This document shows, piece after piece, positions 1-6,575 of a DNA stretch of 11,542 nucleotides (the first letter of the stretch is position 1; each line of letters begins with the position of its first letter). The notes beneath the pieces were generated by a model. It saw only the letters and a program-made list of their open reading frames with translations, was not told where the DNA came from and did not search any database. Both the position numbers and the translations under genes were made by a program. The DNA is taken from positions 1 to 11,542 of the forward strand of contig JAGQQB010000075.1 in NCBI GenBank assembly GCA_020426425.1. The letters run 5' to 3'. Source of the stretch: Planctomycetaceae bacterium (lineage in GTDB: Bacteria > Planctomycetota > Planctomycetia > Planctomycetales > Planctomycetaceae).

Positions 1-166
1 TCGCCGTTGCGATTCCGCTCCCCTGTTCGCCCTGGAAGTCGAGCACCGCGATCCGGTTGAGGCCGGAGACATCAATGTCGGCCGGTGTCCATGTCTGCAC
101 GACGGCGGTGTGGCGGCAACCACACAACGCCGCGACAAACAGCGCAACTCCGAGAATTCGACTCAT
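1..166 (-). CDS. N-terminal part of a secreted lipoprotein, CsgG-like (tentative)
   Basis: An open frame starts at an ATG read leftwards from 166 and runs off the left edge after 55 codons. The protein begins MSRILGVALFVAALCGC, a short basic start and hydrophobic core ending in a lipobox-like LCGC, so Cys17 (or Cys15) would be lipidated after signal peptidase II cleavage. A stretch follows that contains GLNRIAVLDFQGEQGSGIA (residues 35-53). This RIAVLDF-G-G-IA pattern resembles the start of the mature domain in CsgG/FlgO/LpoB-like outer-membrane lipoproteins, where a beta strand precedes a helix. A good Shine-Dalgarno sequence (AGGGAAGG, 168-175 on the minus strand) sits just upstream and supports the start. 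Lipoprotein export is well supported. The CsgG-like family is inferred from one short motif, because most of the gene lies outside the window. Confidence 0.72.
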   Translation of the reverse strand, partial: MSRILGVALFVAALCGCRHTAVVQTWTPADIDVSGLNRIAVLDFQGEQGSGIATA

Positions 167-686
167 GCCTTCCCTGACAAATCGGCTCGCACTGGCTGGG
201 ATGGGGATGCATGCACATCACAAAGGTGAGGACGCAACCTCTCCACAGTCCACAATGGGCTTATATCGGGAGTGATCGGAATCCAACAAGCGGTGTTGCC
301 AGTCATGTGCTGCTGCGATGGGGCAGATTGTCAGATTTCGCCGACCCGAACGCCTCACGACAGGAAACTGGGGGGAACAGGTAAAGTTGTGATGGCTGGT
401 GACAGACGATTTGCCGTGGTCCGTTGTTCGCAGGCAAGACGAACGCCAACTGCCAAGTCTGCGACTTAAGATCCTGGGATCGCACCTGCCAGATCGGGGA
501 CGTTCATCGATTGGCACCACCGCAGATTCGCAGGCTGGGACGACGATTCTCCAGACTCCCCCGATTCCCGCAGCCACTGCGGAAGAGCTTGTTGTGGCCC
601 TTGCGAGACTGTTACAGTGAGGGCTTGGGCAACTGTCGCAACTGTTGTTTTGAAAGTAAGTTGCAGTGACCGCAGAGACATTACTC
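167..686. other. Divergent intergenic spacer, no gene seen
   Basis: This 520-base spacer lies between the divergently read lipoprotein gene and the PSCyt1 gene, so it should hold both promoters. I cannot pick out a convincing -35/-10 pair on either strand. Short open frames exist on both strands, but none shows a recognisable domain, signal peptide or start context. One local feature is an 8-base direct repeat, GCAACTGT, at 629-636 and again at 638-645 (period 9), about 40 bases before the PSCyt1 start. It could be a regulator half-site pair or chance. Confidence 0.5.
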
Positions 687-3041
687 ATGCAGCGTACGCG
701 TTCGATTCTGGTCTTGGTTCCGCTGGTCGCCGCAATGTCAATCCTGCTGGCTGGCCCTGGTCGTCCAGCGCTGGCCGATGACGGGGCGGACTTCTTTGAG
801 AAGCAGATTCGTCCCTTGCTGACAAAACACTGCTACGAATGTCATTCAGAGGCGGCGGGAGAGCGCGAGGGGGGGCTGCTGCTTGACCGGGAAACGGGCT
901 GGCTGAAGGGGGGGAACACGCAACAGGCAGTGATTCCAGGAGAGCCAGACGCATCGCTCTTGGTGACGGCGATTCGGTATCAGGACGAAGAGATGCAAAT
1001 GCCTCCCGACGAACCGCTGCCTGCCGAGGCGGTGAAGTTGTTCGAGGAGTGGATTCGGCGTGGCGCGCCGGGACCGGCGGTCGATCTCGCCGAGAGCGAA
1101 TTCTCTCGGCTGGGGGATCAACATTATTTATCGGAGCTGGCGAGCGAACATTGGTCGCTGCAGCCGCTGGCGGTCACGGAACTGCCGCAACTGGCTGATC
1201 CAATATGGAACAAGTCGCCGTTGGATCGATATGTGGGGCAGCGACTTCATACGGCAGGGCTGACCCCGTCGACGCCAGCCGATGCACGCTCCCTGGTGCG
1301 GCGGTTCACCTACGATCTCACGGGACTGCCGCCGACAGCAGAGGAAGTTCGGGAGTTTGCCACCAGTTATCGACAAGATGCCGATGCCGCAGTGGAGCGG
1401 AAGATCAACGATCTGTTGAGTCGCCCTGCGTTCGGCGAACACATTGGTCGCATGTGGCTCGATGTTGCCCGCTATGCGGACACCGACAGCACCTATCGCC
1501 CCGACACGCGAACGCCAAAGTATCTGCCGTTCGCGTTTACCTACCGCAACTATGTGATCGATGCTTTCAATGCCGACAAACCGTTTGATCTCTTTCTGCG
1601 GGAGCAACTTGCCGCCGACCTGATGGGCTATCCTGAGGACGCGCCTGAACGGGCGGCGCTCGGATTCCTGACGGTGGGCCCGCACGTGGGACGACGTGAT
1701 GATGAGATCGACGACTGGATCGACGTTACCACCCGCGGATTGATGGGACTGACCGCCGCCTGTGCCCGATGTCATGACCACAAGTTCGAAGCGATTCCGA
1801 CCGCCGATTATTACGCGCTCTATGGTGTGTTTGCCTCAACCAAACGGAGCGATCCCTTGCGCGAGAGCGAACTGCCCAAGATCCATGGTGCGGCACCAGT
1901 CGTCACCGCAGTTGCAGAGTACGAGCAGAAACGCAAGCAGATTGACGCGGAGATCAAAGGGGCGGGCAACTCCAAAACGAAGAACAACAATCGCTCGATC
2001 GCCGAACGAATTGAGGAAACCGATCTCGCTGAACTGCTGACGTTTCACGAAGGTGGGCCCGTCCGCATGATGGTCGTCCGGGATGTCGACAAGCCGATCA
2101 CGCCACGCATCTTCCTGCGGGGAGAACCGGCCAACCGGGGCGATGCCGTGCCACGCCGGTTTCTGTCGCTGCTGGATCGGGAACAAACGCCGTATCCTGT
2201 GGACACCAGCGGTCGACTGCAGCTGGCGGAACAGATCGCCAGTCCGGAGAACCCATTGACTGGGCGTGTGTTTGTGAACCGCGTGTGGGGCATGCTGATG
2301 GGGCACTACCTCGTCTCGACCCCCTCGGACTTTGGGCTGCAAGGGGCGGCACCGACGCATCCTGAACTGCTCGACTGGCTAACACTGGACTTCATCACGC
2401 ACGGCTGGTCGGTGAAGCATCTCGTGGCGACGATCGTCCGTTCGCAAACGTATCGTCAGCAGTCGCTGCATCGCGAAGAGGCCGCCACGATTGATCCGGG
2501 GAATGACTTGTATTGGCGGGCGGAACGCAAGCATCTTTCCATTGAACAAATGCGTGATGGGATGTTGGCGGTGAGCGAGCAGCTCAATCGCATGCGGCAT
2601 GATCGCCCACAGCCATTGTGGGGGGACGACTATTCGCGGCATCGGACGATCTACGGTTTCGTGAACCGCTTCAATCTCGATCCCACACTCCGTAGTTTTG
2701 ATTTCCCGACGCCCATGCACTCCAGCGAGTCCCGTCCCGAAAGCATCGTTGCCCCACAAGCGCTGTTCGCGATGAACGCGCCGTTCGTGATCGAGCAGGC
2801 GACGACACTGACCGATCATGTCGAGTTCAAGGCCTGTCAGACGGATGGTGAACGGACCGACTGGTTGTTCCAGCAGGTTTTGCAGCGACCAGCAACCAAG
2901 GCGGAAGTTACACGCTGTTCGAAAGTCGTCGAACAACAAAGCCGATTCTTCGAGCAGCCCCGATCTCCCCAGGTCCACACACCGTGGGCTCTGGTGGCTC
3001 AGGCACTGCTGATGAGTAACGAATTTCAGTATCTGGACTAG
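687..3041 (+). CDS. Planctomycete-type cytochrome c protein (PSCyt1-DUF1549-DUF1553)
   Basis: An exported protein of 784 residues with the domain order seen in a large planctomycete family. Residues 1-30 form a signal peptide ending PALA|DD. Residues about 33-127 are the PSCyt1 domain, with a haem c motif CYECH (C49, C52, H53) and a downstream MQMPPDEPLP stretch whose methionines (M103/M105) may ligate iron. Residues about 172-385 match DUF1549 (LTGLPPT, MWLDVARYADTDS) and end with a second CxxCH, CARCH (C359, C362, H363). Residues about 505-765 match DUF1553 (NPLTGRVFVNRVWGMLMGH, then SDFG and HPELLDWL). The linker at 400-450 is short and charged, so this is a compact member. A GTG at 666 would add seven residues. 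The ATG at 687 is preferred because it starts directly at the signal peptide. The DUF1501 gene follows after 10 bases, so the two are almost certainly co-transcribed. The biochemical role of the family is not established. A redox function at the cell envelope is inferred from the two haem motifs. Confidence 0.95.
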   Translation: MQRTRSILVLVPLVAAMSILLAGPGRPALADDGADFFEKQIRPLLTKHCYECHSEAAGEREGGLLLDRETGWLKGGNTQQAVIPGEPDASLLVTAIRYQDEEMQMPPDEPLPAEAVKLFEEWIRRGAPGPAVDLAESEFSRLGDQHYLSELASEHWSLQPLAVTELPQLADPIWNKSPLDRYVGQRLHTAGLTPSTPADARSLVRRFTYDLTGLPPTAEEVREFATSYRQDADAAVERKINDLLSRPAFGEHIGRMWLDVARYADTDSTYRPDTRTPKYLPFAFTYRNYVIDAFNADKPFDLFLREQLAADLMGYPEDAPERAALGFLTVGPHVGRRDDEIDDWIDVTTRGLMGLTAACARCHDHKFEAIPTADYYALYGVFASTKRSDPLRESELPKIHGAAPVVTAVAEYEQKRKQIDAEIKGAGNSKTKNNNRSIAERIEETDLAELLTFHEGGPVRMMVVRDVDKPITPRIFLRGEPANRGDAVPRRFLSLLDREQTPYPVDTSGRLQLAEQIASPENPLTGRVFVNRVWGMLMGHYLVSTPSDFGLQGAAPTHPELLDWLTLDFITHGWSVKHLVATIVRSQTYRQQSLHREEAATIDPGNDLYWRAERKHLSIEQMRDGMLAVSEQLNRMRHDRPQPLWGDDYSRHRTIYGFVNRFNLDPTLRSFDFPTPMHSSESRPESIVAPQALFAMNAPFVIEQATTLTDHVEFKACQTDGERTDWLFQQVLQRPATKAEVTRCSKVVEQQSRFFEQPRSPQVHTPWALVAQALLMSNEFQYLD

Positions 3042-3051
3042 ATGCCCTGTC

Positions 3052-4488
3052 ATGTTGAACCTGTCACCACTCCCCGAATTTCACTCGCGTCGCCGTTGGT
3101 TGCAAACTGCAGGTTTGGGCATTGGTGCCGTTGCCGCAGATGCGATGCTGGCTGAGTCTGCATCTTCGGCGGTTGAAGGAGCGAGTCCGTTGGCCGCGAA
3201 GGCGCCGCACTTCACGCCCCGAGCGAAGCGGGTGATTCACCTGTTCATGAATGGCGGCCCATCACAGATCGACACCTTCGATCCTAAGCCGAAGCTCCAG
3301 GAACTTGATGGGCAGGAGTTGCCGAAGTCGTTGCTGGAGACACTGCAGCCGACACAGCGGAATCGGGCGGGGAGATTGTTTGGTTCACCGTTCAAGTTTT
3401 CGCAGTGTGGCGAAAGTGGACTGTCAATCAGTGAACTGTATCCTCACGTCGCCCAGCATGCGGACGATTTGTGCGTCATCAGATCGATGGTTGGCGGCAT
3501 CGCGAATCACACGCCCGGCCTGCTATTGATGAACTGCGGTCATCCCGCGTTGCCGCGTCCCAGCTTTGGTTCCTGGTTGATGTATGGACTGGGGAACGAG
3601 AGTGAGAATCTGCCGGGGTTCGTCGTGCTTTGTCCTGGCGGGATGCCGACAGCTCAGTCCCGCAACTGGACCAGTGCGTTCCTGCCGGGCATCTATCAGG
3701 GAACGCACATCGACACAGGTGGCTCCGCCCGCGAATTGATTCCCCATCTCACCCGCAAAGACATTCGACCAGGAAGTCAACGGGCGCAAGTGGCGCTGAC
3801 GCAGTTCCTCAATGAACAGCACCGGGAGGAGCGACCGGGTGATGATCGGCTCGACAGTCGCATGCATGCGATGGAACTCGCCTTCCGCATGCAGACCGCC
3901 GCGTCGGATGTGTTTGATCTGGCTCAGGAACCACAGCACATCCGGGAGATGTACGGCGACACACTACAAGGTCGCAACATGCTGATCGCACGCCGGATGG
4001 TTGAGCAGGGCGTGCGTTACGTGCAGATCTACCATGGGGCAGGGCAGCCCTGGGATGGTCACTCCAACATGGTCCCGCGACTCAGGCAGTTGACGAAAGA
4101 ATCGGATCAGCCAATCGCCGCACTGCTCACAGATCTCAAGCAGCGCGGGATGCTCGAAGACACGCTCGTCATCTGGGGAGGTGAAATGGGACGCACGCCG
4201 ACCACGCAAGGGAACGTGCGGGACATCAACCGGATTGGCCGCGACCATCACATCGATGGTTACACTGTGTGGGTTGCTGGCGGTGGATTCCGGGGAGGGG
4301 TGGAATACGGCATGACTGACGAACTTGGCATGAGCGCGATCGAGAACCGAGTTCCGGTGCATGATCTGCACGCAACGTTACTGCATCAGCTCGGCTTCGA
4401 TCATGAGCGCCTCACCTACCGCCACAGTGGCCGCGACTTCCGTCTGACCGATATCCATGGAGAGGTGCGGGAGGATCTCCTTGCGTAG
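3052..4488 (+). CDS. DUF1501 family protein with Tat-type signal
   Basis: A 478-residue protein of the DUF1501 family, which belongs to the alkaline phosphatase/sulfatase-like superfamily. The N-terminus has a twin-arginine signal: SRRRWLQ at residues 12-18, then a weakly hydrophobic stretch GLGIGAVAADAML. This suggests export already folded. Family landmarks are HLFMNGGPSQIDTFDPKP (63-80), NHTPG (152-156), WDGHSN (334-339), WGGEMGRTP (375-383), GRDHH (396-400) and VHDLHATLLHQLGFD (436-450). Several of these Asp/His residues are in positions expected to bind metal in the superfamily fold. The full length is present. It starts 10 bases after the cytochrome gene's stop, with no clear Shine-Dalgarno sequence, which suggests translation coupled to the upstream gene. 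PSCyt1/DUF1549/DUF1553 and DUF1501 genes commonly occur as such pairs in planctomycetes. The substrate is unknown. A hydrolytic role on a sulfated or phosphorylated polymer is only inferred from the fold. Confidence 0.95.
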   Translation: MLNLSPLPEFHSRRRWLQTAGLGIGAVAADAMLAESASSAVEGASPLAAKAPHFTPRAKRVIHLFMNGGPSQIDTFDPKPKLQELDGQELPKSLLETLQPTQRNRAGRLFGSPFKFSQCGESGLSISELYPHVAQHADDLCVIRSMVGGIANHTPGLLLMNCGHPALPRPSFGSWLMYGLGNESENLPGFVVLCPGGMPTAQSRNWTSAFLPGIYQGTHIDTGGSARELIPHLTRKDIRPGSQRAQVALTQFLNEQHREERPGDDRLDSRMHAMELAFRMQTAASDVFDLAQEPQHIREMYGDTLQGRNMLIARRMVEQGVRYVQIYHGAGQPWDGHSNMVPRLRQLTKESDQPIAALLTDLKQRGMLEDTLVIWGGEMGRTPTTQGNVRDINRIGRDHHIDGYTVWVAGGGFRGGVEYGMTDELGMSAIENRVPVHDLHATLLHQLGFDHERLTYRHSGRDFRLTDIHGEVREDLLA

Positions 4489-4510
4489 GGGATTCGAACG
4501 GCGATGGGGG

Positions 4511-4536
4511 GATTTCGAAATCTGAATTTCGAAATC
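4511..4536 (+). terminator. Perfect 11-bp hairpin after the DUF1501 gene
   Basis: GATTTCGAAAT (4511-4521) and ATTTCGAAATC (4526-4536) are exact reverse complements separated by four bases (CTGA). The stem begins 22 bases after the DUF1501 stop codon, a reasonable place for a transcript end or an mRNA-stabilising 3' structure. It lacks the GC-rich stem and T-run of a classical rho-independent terminator. It is also the outer edge of the inverted-repeat element, so it may simply be part of that repeat. Each arm is itself almost palindromic around TTTCGAAA. Confidence 0.4.
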
Positions 4537-4690
4537 CGAAGCACATCAGAAATCCGAAGGGCCGAAACGCGGCATGTCGCGAATTGTTGGCGAGCGATGG
4601 TGCTGGGTCTGTTGCTTCTGGCACAGCCAGCGGTTCGCAGTTTTGTGCTTCGTATGTGTTTCAGGGTTCGCTTTTCGTGCTTCGGGATTT
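4511..4690. repeat. Imperfect inverted-repeat element (GAAATCCGAAGCAC type)
   Basis: The left part carries AAATCCGAAGCAC (4532-4544). The right part carries GTGCTTCGGGATTT (4677-4690), whose complement matches the left arm with a single one-base gap. The similarity continues inward more loosely: left 4545-4567 with AGAAATCCGAA and CCGAAAC, right 4653-4676. A third copy of the core, GTGCTTCG, is at 4645-4652. The arms enclose about 110 bases of unrelated sequence. No transposase is encoded. It may be a decayed non-autonomous element or a dispersed intergenic repeat. The sequence style (CGAAGCAC/TTTCG words) resembles spacers I associate with planctomycete genomes, but I cannot count copies here. 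Confidence 0.6.
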
Positions 4691-4819
4691 GCACCGGATC
4701 ATTGTCCGCATAAGCACTCTGTTTGCCGTATCCGTCAAAGTTTGCGCGGAGAGCACAACCGGTCGATCGTGGTCGAGTAGCGGCAGAAATGGCGTGTTGT
4801 CGGTGACATAGGCAAGTCG

Positions 4820-4838
4820 ATCGGCAGAGAATGCCGAT
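4820..4838. other. Perfect 7-bp hairpin in spacer
   Basis: ATCGGCA (4820-4826) and TGCCGAT (4832-4838) are exact reverse complements around a GAGAA loop. There is no T-run on either side, so it is not a typical terminator. It lies about 165 bases before the hydrolase start. Its role is unknown. It could be structure in a 5' leader, an operator, or chance. Confidence 0.4.
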
Positions 4839-5001
4839 GAACCGGCTCAATAGTCGAGTGCTTTCCAGGGAATCTCGTTGGCAGAGCGTGCCCACAGGGT
4901 ACACTGTGCAATGAGCGAATCGCTCTCGGCATGTTGCCCAATCTCCGCTGCAGGATGCGGCATTTCTCGTTCCCATCCTGTCGCGATCCAGTCTACTGGT
5001 C

Positions 5002-6174
5002 ATGCCGAATACTCATCGTCACATCCATGCTCAATGGTGGACCACTTGGGGGTTCTGGCTGCGCGTGCTGGCCCTGAGTTTGCTTTCAAGTCCGGTGCTG
5101 TGCGCTCAGGAACGCTTCTCATTGCCGGCACCGTTGAGACTGCGGACCTTCGCGCAGCAACCGGTTGAACAACCGACCACAGCCGCACTGCTTCCGCAAG
5201 AGCTGCCAGCGCCGCTCGTGGAAGCACCATTGGAACCAGAAGCGAGTGTGGTGGTGCCGCCGGTCCCGTTGCGGAACGTGACGGAATCGGTCACGCAGCC
5301 TTGGTCGGTGGGTGATGCTTGTGCCCCGAACTATTGGATCGTGAGCAGCCGCTGCAGCATCCAGAATATTCACGACTGCGGTCGCTGGGGACTCGATGCC
5401 TATCACCGCCAACCCGATGGCCAGATGCAACGGGAAGAGGTCGCACGACTCGCAGCGCAACTGACGCCGGGAATTCCTGTCTGCATCTTTGTGCATGGCA
5501 GCTTTGTGAAATGGGAGAGTCAGTGCCGGGAAGCGGAGCAAGCGTATCGAGCGATTCGTAAGAACTGTCCCGGCATGCCTGTGCAGATGATCTTCTACAC
5601 GTGGCCGAGCGATGGTCCGTACACGTACCTGCTGCCACTAGATGTTGCCGTGCGAGGTGAACGGGCGGACTTCAACGGCTTTCACTTGAACTGGCTCATC
5701 TCGCAGTTGCCGCCGGAGTGTCCGGTCTGCCTGATTGGCCACAGTCATGGCACCCGGGCGGTGCTCTCGACGCTGCATCTTGCCGCCGGTGGGGAAATTC
5801 AGGGGCACCGTTTCGCGCTCCCGAATCCTCCACGCCGCTATCGTGCGATTCTGGCGGCTGCGGCAATGGACAATGAATGGCTCAATCCCGGACAGCAGTA
5901 TGACTGTGCCCTCTCTGCGACGGAGTGTCTGCTGCATCTGCGGAATCGTTGCGATTTGCCGTTGGCGTTGTATCCCTTGTCACGCCCTTTTGCGGGGCGA
6001 GCGTTGGCGCGAGCAGGGTTCACTCGTCGCGATGTCCGCAAGCTCGGCCCACAGGCGGAGAAGATTCGCGAATGCGATGTGACCGCATACCTCGGCCACG
6101 ATCACCTGTGGCCGGACTATTTCAGTGAAGTCGACATCGTGAGCCTGATGTCGCCGTACATCTACTTCCAGTAG
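5002..6174 (+). CDS. Exported alpha/beta hydrolase, DUF900-like
   Basis: A 390-residue protein with an N-terminal signal sequence: a polar start, then a hydrophobic core at about residues 17-33, with likely cleavage near LCA|QE at 35/36. A Pro/Val/Glu-rich low-complexity linker (about 40-100) precedes the folded domain. The hydrolase core shows the strand and oxyanion region CIFVHGSFV (161-169), then YTWPSDG (199-205), and a nucleophile elbow GHSHG (246-250) with Ser248 as the expected nucleophile. D290 (AAMDNEW) or D368 (with H369 in GHDHLW) could complete the triad. My choice of acid and base is inference. The pattern FVHG...YTWPS.G...GHSHG resembles DUF900-type hydrolases of unknown substrate. 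Cysteines at 107, 118 and 126 fall just before the core and could form disulfides after export. The gene stands alone between long spacers, and no clear Shine-Dalgarno sequence precedes the ATG. An esterase or lipase-like role outside the cytoplasm is plausible but unproven. Confidence 0.85.
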   Translation: MPNTHRHIHAQWWTTWGFWLRVLALSLLSSPVLCAQERFSLPAPLRLRTFAQQPVEQPTTAALLPQELPAPLVEAPLEPEASVVVPPVPLRNVTESVTQPWSVGDACAPNYWIVSSRCSIQNIHDCGRWGLDAYHRQPDGQMQREEVARLAAQLTPGIPVCIFVHGSFVKWESQCREAEQAYRAIRKNCPGMPVQMIFYTWPSDGPYTYLLPLDVAVRGERADFNGFHLNWLISQLPPECPVCLIGHSHGTRAVLSTLHLAAGGEIQGHRFALPNPPRRYRAILAAAAMDNEWLNPGQQYDCALSATECLLHLRNRCDLPLALYPLSRPFAGRALARAGFTRRDVRKLGPQAEKIRECDVTAYLGHDHLWPDYFSEVDIVSLMSPYIYFQ

Positions 6175-6575
6175 GACGGCGAACAGGTCCTCGCGAAGTG
6201 GCCCCGCCGCATTCAAGATGGCAGCCGTCAGCATGCCGCTCGTCCTTGGTTCTCACAGAGGCACTGAGCCACAGAGACGTGGTCTGTTCCCAGTCTCCAG
6301 ATGCAAACAGATCGCACCTGCGCCGACTCACATGCCGAATTCGCGTTCCAGCCTCTCTGCGCCTCCGTGAGATGATCGATCCTTGCGCGAAGTTTTGAAC
6401 GAATGTCTTGGGGCACATGATCGATCAATGCGGTCTAAAAACCAGCGCACATCGACGCCCATCACGACTTGACAAGACAACACTGTCGCTCGGCGTTTTT
6501 GGGCGTTTCTGCTCTACTTTGGTGGCACGCAACAGATGACGACCGCCCAGATCTGCCCGACGACCTAGGAATGGT
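6175..6575. other. Convergent intergenic spacer, no gene seen
   Basis: This 401-base spacer lies between the 3' ends of the convergent hydrolase and sugar-transferase genes, so no promoter is expected. Its main content is the inverted-repeat element at 6251-6372. Near the right side a direct repeat of GGCGTTT occurs within GGCGTTTTTGGGCGTTT (6492-6508), which does not fold into a stem. I see no strong terminator for either gene other than the repeat element itself. Confidence 0.5.
6251..6372. repeat. Imperfect inverted-repeat element (CAGAGGC type), copy 1
   Basis: TCTCACAGAGGCACTGAG (6251-6268) matches the complement of 6355-6372 (TCTCACGGAGGCGCAGAG) at 15 of 18 positions. The arms enclose about 86 bases. 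The left arm continues into a second, related unit, CCACAGAGAC (6269-6278). Words of the type CACAGAGGCACAGAG recur in intergenic repeats of several bacterial groups, including planctomycetes as far as I know. The element sits between convergent genes, where a folded transcript could also help end transcription from both sides. It has no coding capacity and no target-site duplication that I can see. Confidence 0.6.

Larger units (their letters stand above)
4489..5001. other. Intergenic spacer with repeat element and hairpins, no gene seen
   Basis: This 513-base spacer lies between two genes read in the same direction. Its left half (about 4511-4690) is an inverted-repeat element, described separately. 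The right half contains a perfect hairpin at 4820-4838 and a short palindrome GAGCGAATCGCTC (4913-4925). Overlapping short open frames are present, but they lie across the repeats and show no domain. The promoter of the downstream hydrolase gene should be in the right half, but I cannot identify it. Confidence 0.5.

Noticed and set aside
218..688. A 156-codon minus-strand frame in the left spacer
   Set aside because: It has no domain and low-quality composition, overlaps the start of the PSCyt1 gene, and has no supporting start context. It is best read as chance.
1128..1781. A 217-codon minus-strand frame inside the PSCyt1/DUF1549 gene
   Set aside because: It is a shadow of a gene with clear domains in the plus frame, and its translation shows no family motif.
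4504..4811. Several short plus-strand frames in the spacer after the DUF1501 gene
   Set aside because: They lie over the inverted-repeat element, overlap one another in different frames and contain repeat-derived residues only.
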